NCBI GenBank assembly: GCA_018673255.1
Contig: JABHDC010000212.1
Coordinates: forward strand, 1-36,355
Length of the DNA stretch: 36,355 nt
Source of the DNA: Gemmatimonadota bacterium
Lineage (GTDB): Bacteria > Latescibacterota > UBA2968 > UBA8231
Reading direction: 5' to 3'
Shown here: positions 1-8,125 of the stretch, in pieces
Layout: every line of letters starts with the position of its first letter
How positions within the stretch are numbered: position 1 is the stretch's first letter
The notes under the pieces: model-generated
Seen by the model: the letters and a program-made list of their open reading frames with translations, nothing else
Database searches by the model: none
What the model was told of the DNA's origin: nothing
Position numbers and translations under genes: made by a program

Positions 1-30
1 GATCCAAGCGCACCGGGCCTCTGTCGTTCT

Positions 31-1761
31 TCAGTCGAGTGGTGCTGCTGCTGCCCCCTGCACCAGCTGAACATGCTCGTCGACGGGCAGTTGATGCCAG
101 GTCTCGGCTGCACCGCCGGGCCAGTGAACCGTGATGTCCACCTTCGACACATCACGACCCAGACCAAAGTGCAGCCTTGGCGGCGGGGCGCTGAGATAGC
201 TGCCGCCTGTCTGCAACTGCCGTGTCTGACGCGACCCGGGGGCTTCCACCTCGACCCGGCTGCCCCACCCGGCTCGATTGCCTGGTAGCTGCGTCTGCAA
301 CTCCACCACGAGCCAGTGGCGATCGGTGTCCAGATCGTTTCGCAAGAGACGGGGCCGTCCACCCACACTGGTCACAATCAGGTCCACGTCGCCATCGCCA
401 TCGTAGTCAGCACCTGCCGAGGAGCGACTCGGCCGTGGCACGTGGTAGGCGACACCCAATGCGGTTGAATGGTCCTCAAAGCGGCCCGCCTCATTGAGGA
501 AGAGTCCGTCGGGCTGGGCATAGGTGAGGCTGGCATCGATCTCGGCTGCTTTGTCGAGGACATGGCCGTGGGCGCTGAACAGATCGACATCACCATCCAG
601 ATCGGCGTCAAAGAGACTGACGCCAAAGCCCAGTGGTAAAAACGAAGCCCGAGCCAGTCCGGCCTCACGCGTGACATCGCGGAAGCTGAGTCCTTTTCCT
701 GTATGCTGGTACAGTGTGTGAGTCTCACGAGAGAAGTTGGCGACCACCAGGTCGGGGTACCCATCGGCATCCAGGTCGTCGATTCCTACACCCATGCCAG
801 CCTCGGCCATGCCGTTGGAGTTGAAGCGGGTTCCGGCCGTCAAGCTTACGTCCAGCAGCAGAATACGGCCCGGTATGCTGTCATTGCGATACAGAAAGTT
901 GTGCTGGCCATCATTGGCCACATAGATCTCGCTGTCCCCATCCAGGTCGAGGTCCCCGATCCCAATGCCGAGGGAACGCGCCGCCGCGCCGAATCGGGCA
1001 TCCTGTGTGATCTCCACCAGGCTGAACTCGCCTGTCTCCTGCAAGGTATTGCGGAACAGAGCGTCACCCATCGGCTCATAGACGCCAGGATCGCAGTAGG
1101 TGCGGATGGAACCACGTTGGCAGGCGTGGAGATCGCTCGCATCGAAGTGCACGTAGTTGACGACGGCCAGATCCAGGTCACCATCCAGATCCAGGTCAGT
1201 GAATGCGCACCCGGTGCTCCAGGCCGAATCGGTGGGAATCGACAGCCGGTGGAAGGTGTGCTCCCGCTGCACGAGCAGTTCATTGGGGCCGACATTCGAG
1301 AGAAACAAGTCGACGAGACCGTCACCATTGGCATCAGCTGCTGCGACGCCCATACCGTAGCTCGTGCTTCGAGCTCGCCACGCCTCGGTGACATCCTCGA
1401 ATTGAACAGTGTCCAGACGGCTCGCATTGCGGTACAGACGGTTCCCGGCGGGAATTAGCGGTTCGTGCGTCGCACGATCGGGGCCGGCGTTGGTGCCCGT
1501 GTCAGGCAGTCTGCCGCCATCTACGAAGTAGAGGTCCAGTCTGCCGTCGGCATCAACATCGAGCCAGGCAACGCCGGAGCCAAATGTCTCTGGATAGTGG
1601 TAGTCACCCACAGCGCCGTGGGTGTGCCGGAAATCGATGGTCGCCACCCCGGTCACATCCGTGAAGGCCAGCGTGGTCACCTCAGGGGGAGGCGCATCCG
1701 TGCACGCCCATAAGCCGGCCAGTAGCGCTGGCCATGCACTGATTCGAGTTCTCTGTGACAA
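31..1761 (-). CDS. FG-GAP/VCBS-repeat lipoprotein with C-terminal ASPIC/UnbV domain (CRTAC1-like)
   Basis: A 576-residue protein probably exported and lipid-anchored: the N-terminus is short, basic and hydrophobic and ends in a lipobox-like LWAC (Cys about residue 19). At least seven DxDxDG-type calcium-binding loops follow (for example DVDADGRLD, DANGDGLVD, DLDLDGDLD, DYDGDGDVD), as expected of an FG-GAP beta-propeller. The last 80 or so residues (from about 490) carry the ASPIC/UnbV signature, with NRAGWGSRVEV, a GGSYLS segment, LHFGLG and VHWPGG. The start is TTG; a GGGAGG ribosome binding site lies just upstream on the minus strand and no ATG gives the signal sequence. The family is common in environmental bacteria and its biochemical role is mostly unknown; a surface or adhesive, calcium-dependent role is inferred. 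It lies 110 bases downstream of a secreted lamin-tail protein on the same strand. Confidence 0.88.
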   Translation of the reverse strand: MSQRTRISAWPALLAGLWACTDAPPPEVTTLAFTDVTGVATIDFRHTHGAVGDYHYPETFGSGVAWLDVDADGRLDLYFVDGGRLPDTGTNAGPDRATHEPLIPAGNRLYRNASRLDTVQFEDVTEAWRARSTSYGMGVAAADANGDGLVDLFLSNVGPNELLVQREHTFHRLSIPTDSAWSTGCAFTDLDLDGDLDLAVVNYVHFDASDLHACQRGSIRTYCDPGVYEPMGDALFRNTLQETGEFSLVEITQDARFGAAARSLGIGIGDLDLDGDSEIYVANDGQHNFLYRNDSIPGRILLLDVSLTAGTRFNSNGMAEAGMGVGIDDLDADGYPDLVVANFSRETHTLYQHTGKGLSFRDVTREAGLARASFLPLGFGVSLFDADLDGDVDLFSAHGHVLDKAAEIDASLTYAQPDGLFLNEAGRFEDHSTALGVAYHVPRPSRSSAGADYDGDGDVDLIVTSVGGRPRLLRNDLDTDRHWLVVELQTQLPGNRAGWGSRVEVEAPGSRQTRQLQTGGSYLSAPPPRLHFGLGRDVSKVDITVHWPGGAAETWHQLPVDEHVQLVQGAAAAPLD

Positions 1762-1828
1762 GATTGCTGGTCCCTCCCGGTTGCCTAAGCTAACCCCGGG
1801 AGAGACCTGCAGGGAAGGGATCCTGTGG

Positions 1829-1846
1829 GTACCGCAATGGCGGTAC
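1829..1846. repeat. Perfect 7-bp hairpin between two minus-strand genes
   Basis: GTACCGC and GCGGTAC pair around a 4-base loop. The hairpin lies in the 110-base gap after the lamin-tail gene and before the FG-GAP gene in the direction of minus-strand transcription. No T-run follows on either strand, so it is not a classical intrinsic terminator. It may be a weak terminator or an mRNA-processing structure. Confidence 0.4.
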
Positions 1847-1871
1847 GTCAGGCGGCGGCTGATACGGGGTG

Positions 1872-2540
1872 TCAGTTGCGGTTACCAGCTTTCATGTGAG
1901 CCCACGTCGTGCCCGCTACGCCCGTTGCACGTGTGTCGCCCTTGGGCTGCAGGCGGGTCGGCAGTGCGCCGGGCGTGCCCAGCTCGATGGCACCGGAGCG
2001 CCACCCATGGGATTCGGTTGCCGTCGACCAGGCCTCTGGCTCAGAGCCCGAGATGCCGAATACCTCGCGTACCATTGCCGATGGTGGCTCTGTTGTCCCT
2101 CCCAGGGGGCGGCCGGTGCCATCATCGGCTGTATCCACCAGATGACCGCCCTTGGGCGAATCGTAGAGATACAGCTGCAGCTTCGAGTTGGGCAGCGCCA
2201 CGGCAGAGGATACGAACTGCACTGTCGTGGCCAGCTGTGAACGACTCGACGTGCCGCTGTAATTTGCGATCAGGAATGTTCCCCCAGCAGCGATCGTCCC
2301 CTCGCCGATGGTCACCATCTCCTGCTCGGCCCCGTCCGTACCGGTACGGGTGATCGTCCACCCCGTCAGATCGATCGCCTTTGTACCGCGATTGTAGAGC
2401 TCGATCCACTCGTCGGCGCTCGAGGTTCCGGACCCCATCCACATGATCTCCGAGAACACCACAGGACCAGGCTCCTGGGCCTGGAGTTTCGGACTGGTCA
2501 GGACGATGGCGCACAGCGCCAGAAAAGAGAGTGCTTGCAT
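1872..2540 (-). CDS. Secreted lamin-tail-domain (LTD) protein
   Basis: A 222-residue protein starting at ATG 2540, with an AGAGGCAG-like ribosome binding site upstream. A longer reading up to 2624 is open, but only the 2540 start puts the hydrophobic stretch MQALSFLALCAIVL at the N-terminus, followed by a possible signal-peptidase site near LQAQ (about residue 20). The body is a lamin tail domain: VFSEIMWMG, then ADEWIELYN, then LTGWTI, about residues 26-140. LTD domains are immunoglobulin-like folds on secreted bacterial proteins, often attached to nucleases or surface hydrolases. Here the domain stands nearly alone with a short C-terminal tail and no catalytic module, so a structural or adhesive role is inferred. 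It lies upstream of the FG-GAP lipoprotein on the same strand. Confidence 0.82.
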   Translation of the reverse strand: MQALSFLALCAIVLTSPKLQAQEPGPVVFSEIMWMGSGTSSADEWIELYNRGTKAIDLTGWTITRTGTDGAEQEMVTIGEGTIAAGGTFLIANYSGTSSRSQLATTVQFVSSAVALPNSKLQLYLYDSPKGGHLVDTADDGTGRPLGGTTEPPSAMVREVFGISGSEPEAWSTATESHGWRSGAIELGTPGALPTRLQPKGDTRATGVAGTTWAHMKAGNRN

Positions 2541-2850
2541 GGCTTCTGCCTCTGCTGCAGGATGCGTGGATCCGTCGACGAAAGTTGTCGGACGGCCAAC
2601 CGACGCAGATCGTCGGTCATCCACATCTTTGCAAGCCTTGTGCCGTGCAAGAGAACCTATCTAAGTAGATATTTCTAATGCTATTTACGTGTTCTTAGCT
2701 CATTCGATGTCTGGAGCCATTGGGAGCCAGAGCCGTCACCTGTCTTACACGGCAGGAATACCTTGACCATTGGCATTCGAGCCCCCAATTTCGGGTAATT
2801 GTTTGTGTGAACTAGGCATATCGACAGATCACCCGAGCGGCACCGATCAC
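2541..2850. other. Divergent intergenic region between LTD gene and response regulator
   Basis: This 310-base stretch separates the minus-strand lamin-tail gene from the plus-strand response regulator and must hold promoters for both. The middle (about 2655-2715) is clearly more AT-rich than the surroundings and contains the inverted repeat TATCTA-AG-TAGATA at 2658-2671, a possible operator. I could not assign convincing -35/-10 pairs. The gap remains open in one frame on each side (start extensions), but those extensions have no recognisable protein features. Confidence 0.5.
2658..2671. promoter_or_regulatory. AT-rich inverted repeat, possible operator
   Basis: The halves TATCTA and TAGATA are perfect inverted repeats separated by AG. 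The site lies in the AT-rich core of the divergent gap. Regulator binding is inferred from symmetry and position only. Confidence 0.25.
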
Positions 2851-3210
2851 ATGGCAAGCAGAATCCTCGTCGTCGATGACGACCCTTACGTGCGCGCCCT
2901 CGTGGTGAAGATCCTCGATGAGCGAGGTTACCTCACCATGCCTGTTGCTGATGCGTGGCAGGCGATGGATGCACTTCAGCAACAGGAGATCGATCTCATC
3001 ATCCTCGACCTGCGCATGCCGGGGCCCGTGGATGGCGAACAATTGCTGTTCACATTGCGTGATCAGGGGAACGACGTGCCTGTCATCGTGTTATCGGGAT
3101 GGGTGGACGAGGAAATCACCAAGCAGACACCTGACTGCGTCCACGCCGTGCTGAAGAAGCCGATCCGGATTGACGATTTCGCCAAGACGGTGGCTGACGT
3201 TCTCGCCTGA
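2851..3210 (+). CDS. Single-domain response regulator (CheY-like receiver)
   Basis: A 119-residue receiver domain with no output domain. It has the acidic pocket DDD at residues 9-11, the phospho-acceptor D53 in LILDLRMP, the switch residue S82 in VLSGW, and the conserved K103-P104 in LKKPI. ATG 2851 is preferred because the receiver fold starts immediately (SRILVVDDD). The reading could extend upstream to 2770, but that part looks unlike the family. The product probably acts in the cytoplasm as a phosphorylation-dependent partner of another protein. No histidine kinase is adjacent. It could link to motility because FliM downstream in the window has a CheY-docking motif, but many lone receivers are not chemotactic. 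It converges with the HEAT-repeat gene with 26 bases between them. Confidence 0.88.
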   Translation: MASRILVVDDDPYVRALVVKILDERGYLTMPVADAWQAMDALQQQEIDLIILDLRMPGPVDGEQLLFTLRDQGNDVPVIVLSGWVDEEITKQTPDCVHAVLKKPIRIDDFAKTVADVLA

Positions 3211-3236
3211 AAATCGGCGCGTGTTACTCTCTGGCC

Positions 3237-4157
3237 TTACTCATACTGTCTGGCCAGCACATGACTCAGGACGCGTGTTGCCTGCTTGCGGATGCCATCG
3301 TGAGAGTGCGTCTCGATCAATTCCACCAGGACGGGGATCGAAGACTTGTCCTTCACGCGCCCCATCGATTTGACGGCTTTGAGAACGAGTGTCGTCGATG
3401 AGGCAGGGTCACGGATGACCCTGGCTAGATAGGAGATCTGCCGTTCGTGCCTGCGATCCAGACCGCGCGGTGTAGGAATGGGCTGGACACCGATCCGGCC
3501 GACAGAGGCGATGTTGGCATCGACCACGTCTCGACCCACCAGACCACCTTCTGACAATGCGACGGCGCCGAGTGCATCGATCGATGCGAGTCGCACGGTT
3601 TCCGTCAGATCGGGGTTCACGATGGCCCGTCCCAGCGCATCGGCGGCCTCCACCGAGCCGTGTTTTCTCAGCATCTGCACCGCCGAGAGTCGCAGACGCG
3701 CGCCGCGATCAGTGAACTGCCGTTCCATGAATGGGACCGGATCGAGCAGATCTTTCTTGCCCGCCTCCCAGAGGGCTTCGGTCGCTCGCAGCCGAACCAG
3801 TTCATCGGCTTCGGTATCATCGTCAGCAGCCTCTGCGATGCCTCGCAGAGCGTCACGATATCCGGGGTAACGTTGGAAGGCGATTGTGCGCAGCGCCCTC
3901 ACGATCTCCAACCGGACCTGCACATTGCGTTCCTCCGCCCGGGCCCTGCGCAGCAGATTAACACTTAATCGAGTACTGGCACGGCCCAATCCTTGCGCTG
4001 CCTTGCGCCGGGCCGCCGGGTCGCGGGCAGAGGTCAGCTCGGTGGCAAGCAGGCGGATTCCCGTAGCCGTCGGCCCTTGAGCCGAACCCGGAAGGGCCTG
4101 CAGGGTCAGGAGGATGAGCCCTCGCAGAATGATCGATTTGATGTTATGTAGTATCAT
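3237..4157 (-). CDS. Exported HEAT-repeat protein
   Basis: A 306-residue protein beginning at ATG 4157 with a strong GAAGGAG ribosome binding site seven bases upstream. The N-terminus has a hydrophobic core (IILRGLILLTLQAL) and a plausible cleavage site after GSAQ, so it is probably periplasmic. The rest is a chain of helical HEAT/PBS-lyase-type repeats, with recurrent patterns such as VRLEIVRALRTIA, VRLRATEALWEAG, LRLSAVQMLRKHG and VLKAVKSMGRV. Such solenoids are protein-protein scaffolds and no catalytic motif is visible. It is last in a minus-strand run mpl - ldcA - HEAT, 88 bases after ldcA, so it may be co-transcribed and serve the cell wall, but that is inference. Confidence 0.78.
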   Translation of the reverse strand: MILHNIKSIILRGLILLTLQALPGSAQGPTATGIRLLATELTSARDPAARRKAAQGLGRASTRLSVNLLRRARAEERNVQVRLEIVRALRTIAFQRYPGYRDALRGIAEAADDDTEADELVRLRATEALWEAGKKDLLDPVPFMERQFTDRGARLRLSAVQMLRKHGSVEAADALGRAIVNPDLTETVRLASIDALGAVALSEGGLVGRDVVDANIASVGRIGVQPIPTPRGLDRRHERQISYLARVIRDPASSTTLVLKAVKSMGRVKDKSSIPVLVELIETHSHDGIRKQATRVLSHVLARQYE

Positions 4158-4245
4158 GGGCGCTCCTTCCGCCTATCGGCAGCGATGCCGGATCTCTCCA
4201 GTCAACCTGCGCAGACCTTTGCCAGGGTGGCCAGCGGTGCGACGA

Positions 4246-5202
4246 TCAGGCCTCGACAGCCGCTTCGAGCACAGAGAGTCCTGGAGGGTCGGTTTCCAGG
4301 CGAGAGAGGGCGCCGATGGGCAGCGAAAGGCGACCGGACATGTGACCGTATGCCACGCCGTTCAGGATGGGCAGGGGGCGGTCACCCACGGCATCCAATA
4401 CGATCTCTTCAAGGGTGGGAGAGGCGTCCATTTCTTCGGGCACGAAGCAGCGACGGAAGATGCCCAGCGCCAGTCCGTGAATCTGATCCAGGATCCCCGC
4501 CAACCTCAACTGGGTAAACATGCGATCGAGTCGGTAGGGAACTTCCCAGACGTCTTCCACCAGCAGGATGGCCCCTGTCAGATCCGGGGCGTATGGCGTG
4601 CCCAGCAGACTGCACAGCAGGGCAAGATTGGCGGGAATCAATGACCCTGTGGCAGATCCATGACGCAGGACCGTCACATCGGGGCCGGAGGCGATCGATC
4701 CCAGTGGCTGAGTGCGGGTGAGCAGCTGCCACAGACTCTCGGTCGTGGCGGCCGGTGGCGGTTGACGCGACAGGTCGGTGTCAGCCAGAGCGCCAGTGAT
4801 GCCGATCAGGCCACAGCGCGCCAGGAGGGCAAGATGCAGGCCCGTCGAATCACTGAAACCGACAACCGGTTTGGGGTTCGCGGCGATGACATCATAGTCG
4901 AGTAGATCGAGGATCCGCCCGGAGCCGAAGCCACCGCGCGTGCAGATCACCGCGCCGATGTCGCTATGGGCAAAGGCGGCCATCAGTGCCTGGGCCCGAG
5001 CGGTGTCACGCCCTGCGATGTAGTGGTAGGAATCGGTGGCCTGGGGGGCTGTGATCACGCGATATCCGCGACCTTCCAGATACCGAGTCGTCCGAGCGAT
5101 GGCTGCCGGGTCACCTGGACGAGAGGGAGACACCAGGCCGATGGTGCCGCCGTCGGGCAGGGCACGCGGACGCACCAATGACCGGTGCGGGGAAGACGTC
5201 AT
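4246..5202 (-). CDS. ldcA: LD-carboxypeptidase (murein tetrapeptide carboxypeptidase, peptidase S66)
   Basis: A 318-residue serine peptidase of the LdcA/MccF family, which removes the terminal D-Ala from murein tetrapeptides during recycling. The catalytic triad is visible: S117 in GFSDST, E216 in LLVEDVWE and H287 in YGHMSGRLSLPIG. These positions are close to those recalled for the Pseudomonas LdcA triad. Typical family segments are the N-terminal IGLVSPSRP and the CTRGGFGSGRILDLLDYD block. ATG 5202 overlaps the mpl stop in an ATGA arrangement, which decides the start; the frame stays open to 5361, but that stretch lies inside mpl. The mpl neighbour supports a cytoplasmic murein-recycling role. 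No signal peptide is seen. Confidence 0.93.
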   Translation of the reverse strand: MTSSPHRSLVRPRALPDGGTIGLVSPSRPGDPAAIARTTRYLEGRGYRVITAPQATDSYHYIAGRDTARAQALMAAFAHSDIGAVICTRGGFGSGRILDLLDYDVIAANPKPVVGFSDSTGLHLALLARCGLIGITGALADTDLSRQPPPAATTESLWQLLTRTQPLGSIASGPDVTVLRHGSATGSLIPANLALLCSLLGTPYAPDLTGAILLVEDVWEVPYRLDRMFTQLRLAGILDQIHGLALGIFRRCFVPEEMDASPTLEEIVLDAVGDRPLPILNGVAYGHMSGRLSLPIGALSRLETDPPGLSVLEAAVEA

Positions 5203-6647
5203 CTGCGGGCTGAGAGCGCGTGTGATGTCTTGGCCTGGACCGAACCGAATCCCCCGTTGCTCATGAAGACGATTGTGTCGCCAGCCGTGGCACGATCCAC
5301 CAGGCGCTGCGAGATCGCATCTGCGTCTTTCTCCGACCACGCCTGTTTGCCCGCATCGCACAGTCGTTGCGCGAGTCGTGCCGAAGAGAATGGTGGGTCT
5401 TCACCTGCCCGCTCCGGTCGTGGAACCGGCGCAAGAAGAACGGCGTCTGCTGGCTCGAAGGCGGCCAGATACCGGTCTTCGAAGGTCTGCCGGGCGTTGC
5501 TGGCGCTGGCTGGCTCAAAAACTGCCCAGAGGCGGCCCTCCGGGTAGGCGGCACGCAGTCCCTGCAGCGTCTGTCCAACGGCCGTCGGGTGGTGGGCGAA
5601 GTCATCGATGAGACGCACGCCATCGACGATTCCCAGCTCCTCCTGACGTCGACGCACTCCTGTGAATCGGCGCAAAGGGTCGCGCAGGTCGTCAGTGGCG
5701 ATGCCGGTGTGCGCGACGACCGACAATGCCGCCAGGGCATTGTGGATGTTGTAGGCGCCAGGCAGGCCGATGCGCCACCGTCCCAGGTCCTGGCCGTGGG
5801 CGATGATCCCAAAGGACTGGCCTTGTGAATCGATATCTACATCCACGGCCCGCCAGTCGTTGCCCTCGTCAAATCCAAAGCTCAGGGCGGGCGCCGGCGC
5901 GGCATCCAGCAACGACTGAACCAGGGGATCATCACCGCAACCGCAGATGAGACCATTGCCCGGAACCTGATTCACGACCTGGCGGAAGGCACGAACGATC
6001 TCGGCCAGATCACGATAGATGTCGGCGTGATCGAACTCGATATTGTTGACGACGAGGATCTGGGGCCGATAGAACAGGAATTTGGCGAACTTCGCAAAGT
6101 AGGCTGAATCATACTCGTCACCCTCGACGACGAAGTAGCGACCGGTCCCAAGATGGTAGGGGCGGGGAACATCGCGCGGGAGACCGGCAACGAGGTAGGA
6201 TGGATCCTGCTTCGTCTCGGCCAGCAGCCAGGCAGTCAGGGCGGTTGTCGTCGTTTTGCCGTGCGTGCCGGCCACGACGATCGGCTGATGGCTGTGAAGG
6301 AAGAGATCCCGCAGCGCTTCTGGCAGGGAGGTATAGGGTAGACCGCGCGCCAGGACAGCTTCCAACTCGATATTGCCCCGCGACACGGCATTGCCCACGA
6401 TGACCAGATCCGGCTCGGGGTCGAGGTGGGCCGCGTCGAAGCCGGTCTGGATCTCGATCCCCTCAGCGGCCAGGAAGTCGCTCATGGGCGGATACACGCC
6501 CGTATCGGATCCGGTGACACGGTATCCCTGAGTGCGCAGGAGTCCTGCCAGCGACCCCATCGCAGTGCCGCAGGCGGCGATCAGGTGGATGTGGGCGTCA
6601 TTCTTCAGTGTCCGCACGGCGATCCCTGAGCCTGTCCTGGTGGCCAT
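5199..6647 (-). CDS. mpl: UDP-N-acetylmuramate:L-alanyl-gamma-D-glutamyl-meso-diaminopimelate ligase
   Basis: A 482-residue Mur-ligase family enzyme that reattaches recycled murein tripeptide to UDP-MurNAc in the cytoplasm. The N-terminal Rossmann part has HLIAACGTAMGSLAGLL and GSDTGVYPPMS, typical of Mpl. The ATP-binding loop is GTHGKTTTT at 127-135, followed by VVEGDEYDSAYF and NNIEFDHADIY, which are Mur-ligase metal/ATP motifs. ATG 6647 is used; a GTG at 6617 (472 residues, preceded by AGGG) fits the usual short Mpl N-terminus as well or better, and the frame is open to 6761. Its end overlaps ldcA (ATGA), so the two are probably translationally coupled. Presence of mpl implies meso-diaminopimelate peptidoglycan and active recycling. 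Confidence 0.93.
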   Translation of the reverse strand: MATRTGSGIAVRTLKNDAHIHLIAACGTAMGSLAGLLRTQGYRVTGSDTGVYPPMSDFLAAEGIEIQTGFDAAHLDPEPDLVIVGNAVSRGNIELEAVLARGLPYTSLPEALRDLFLHSHQPIVVAGTHGKTTTTALTAWLLAETKQDPSYLVAGLPRDVPRPYHLGTGRYFVVEGDEYDSAYFAKFAKFLFYRPQILVVNNIEFDHADIYRDLAEIVRAFRQVVNQVPGNGLICGCGDDPLVQSLLDAAPAPALSFGFDEGNDWRAVDVDIDSQGQSFGIIAHGQDLGRWRIGLPGAYNIHNALAALSVVAHTGIATDDLRDPLRRFTGVRRRQEELGIVDGVRLIDDFAHHPTAVGQTLQGLRAAYPEGRLWAVFEPASASNARQTFEDRYLAAFEPADAVLLAPVPRPERAGEDPPFSSARLAQRLCDAGKQAWSEKDADAISQRLVDRATAGDTIVFMSNGGFGSVQAKTSHALSARR

Positions 6648-6678
6648 TTGGTGGTGAATCCAGTGGTTGTAACTTACA

Positions 6679-6707
6679 TTGAAATCGACAGATACGTCGA
6701 GTATGGA
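6679..6707 (+). promoter_or_regulatory. Candidate sigma-70-type promoter for the glycan operon
   Basis: TTGAAA at 6679-6684 (5 of 6 to consensus) is followed after exactly 17 bases by TATGGA at 6702-6707, a weak -10. It points towards the GTG start at 6765. The spacing is ideal but the -10 is poor, so this is only a candidate. Confidence 0.3.
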
Positions 6708-6713
6708 CGCACA

Positions 6714-6760
6714 TCTGCGAACCGCAGTCTGCGACCTGAATCTGCCACCTGAGTCTGGCA
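6714..6760. repeat. Four degenerate 13-bp tandem repeats in a divergent promoter gap
   Basis: Units beginning TCTG recur at 6714, 6728, 6741 and 6754. The second (TCTGCGACCTGAA) and third (TCTGCCACCTGAG) differ at only two of 13 positions. The array lies just downstream of the candidate promoter and directly abuts the start of the 433-residue protein gene. It could be a binding-site array or a slipped-strand relic. Confidence 0.5.
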
Positions 6761-6764
6761 ATCC

Positions 6765-8066
6765 GTGAAAACACTACCCCTCTACGTCGGTATCGTCCTC
6801 GTTGTTGCCGCGATCGCCGGTGCTCTGGCCACGGCACTGCACACACCTGCGTCCGATCCGGAACCAGCAGCCCTGGCACCTCCCCCTCCGGTCGAGGGCC
6901 GGGAGGAAGAGGAGGAAGGTCCGTCCACTGAAGAGGTGGCCAAGCAGGACGAGGATGACAGTCGACGGATCCTCTACGAGCAGGTTGGCCAGACCCCTGA
7001 AGACATCACCGAGGAATGGCTCGAACAGCTGTGTCAGTATGTTCGCTCGGAAGAGGATCTTGAACAATACTGGGACGAGACGCTGGAGGTCGGGCGCCGC
7101 TACGCCCCCGTCTATGAGGAGGCCAATCGCAACGAGGCTGAGGTCTTCTCAGGTCTGGCTCAGGTCTACATCTTTGAAGCTCGCGAGTTCATCCATACGC
7201 AGGTACCGGATGCGGACATGCTCAAGAACAAAGTGCCCAAGCTCCTGGCACTTGCCGTCTACCGCGCCTGGGTCGCTTCCCTTGACGATGAAATGTCAAC
7301 ACGACGCGGGGCCAAGAAGACCGTGGCCCAGATGCTGCTGAGTGTGGGCGAACCGGTCGAGTCCGATGAAGCCATCGCCGCAGCGCACAAGGAGGCCATC
7401 ATCCCGGATGAGACCAAATCCTCCTTTCTGATCGAGGCCCTCCAGGCACTGGATCTGCAGGTTGAGTTGGCCGAGGAAGGAGGGCAGGATCCACGGCAGT
7501 TCATGGAGCAGAGAATCCGCCTGCACGAAGTTGCCCTCGTAGAGGGGTACGCCTTCATCAAGAAGAAGTCGCGGGAGGCACGTGAGCGCTACTCTCAGTC
7601 TGCCCTCAGTTCGGCAGGCGCCACCCTCGCCATCGGTCGCTGGCAGGCGACGCTCAACTCACGGTTGCTCTCCCTTGGCAAGATCTACATCGATGCGGCG
7701 CTGGCCGAAACCACCTATCGTGGCCGGCAGCAGGAATACGCCGATCTTGGATTTGACGCCCTGGCTATGGTTTTTCAGCGCAGCAAGACCGGCGCCGCCA
7801 TCACCGTGCTGCGCGAGGCCAACAAGATCCAGCGCTACAACCTCTGGCAGATGGGTCGAGCCGCTTGGCGCCAGGCGCAGTTGGCTGTGAAGTCGGGGGA
7901 GATAGAGGAAGCAAAGGATCAATACTTCACGGCCAAGCAGCGCTATCTGCAGACGTTATCCCGGCTCGAACGCAGCAAACAACCGGTCGTACTCGAAGAA
8001 TACAAGCGTCTCCAGACAGAGATCACGACATGGACACGAGCCACGGTCGAGGCGGCTGAAGGATAG
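6765..8066 (+). CDS. Membrane-anchored, mostly helical protein of unknown function
   Basis: A 433-residue protein with a GTG start. Residues about 5-25 form one hydrophobic segment (LYVGIVLVVAAIAGALAT) acting as uncleaved anchor or signal. A proline-rich and then strongly acidic linker follows, including a run of Glu at about 48-53. The remaining 370 residues look helical and contain TPR-like pairs near the C-terminus (AAWRQAQLAVKSGEIEEAKDQYFTAKQRYL). I recognise no enzymatic motif. It is first in a same-strand run of envelope-glycan genes, 59 bases before the GT2 gene. A scaffold or chain-length role in glycan assembly is possible but not shown. It diverges from mpl. Confidence 0.75.
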   Translation: MKTLPLYVGIVLVVAAIAGALATALHTPASDPEPAALAPPPPVEGREEEEEGPSTEEVAKQDEDDSRRILYEQVGQTPEDITEEWLEQLCQYVRSEEDLEQYWDETLEVGRRYAPVYEEANRNEAEVFSGLAQVYIFEAREFIHTQVPDADMLKNKVPKLLALAVYRAWVASLDDEMSTRRGAKKTVAQMLLSVGEPVESDEAIAAAHKEAIIPDETKSSFLIEALQALDLQVELAEEGGQDPRQFMEQRIRLHEVALVEGYAFIKKKSREARERYSQSALSSAGATLAIGRWQATLNSRLLSLGKIYIDAALAETTYRGRQQEYADLGFDALAMVFQRSKTGAAITVLREANKIQRYNLWQMGRAAWRQAQLAVKSGEIEEAKDQYFTAKQRYLQTLSRLERSKQPVVLEEYKRLQTEITTWTRATVEAAEG

Positions 8067-8125
8067 TGCCTGGTCGCTCCGAATCCGCCGATGCGTAACA
8101 ATCGATCTCTGCGACAGGACACTCG

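Noticed and set aside
703..1458. 251-codon plus-strand frame opposite the FG-GAP gene
   Set aside because: Arises from the repeated Asp codons of the calcium loops read on the other strand; no ribosome site or family features.
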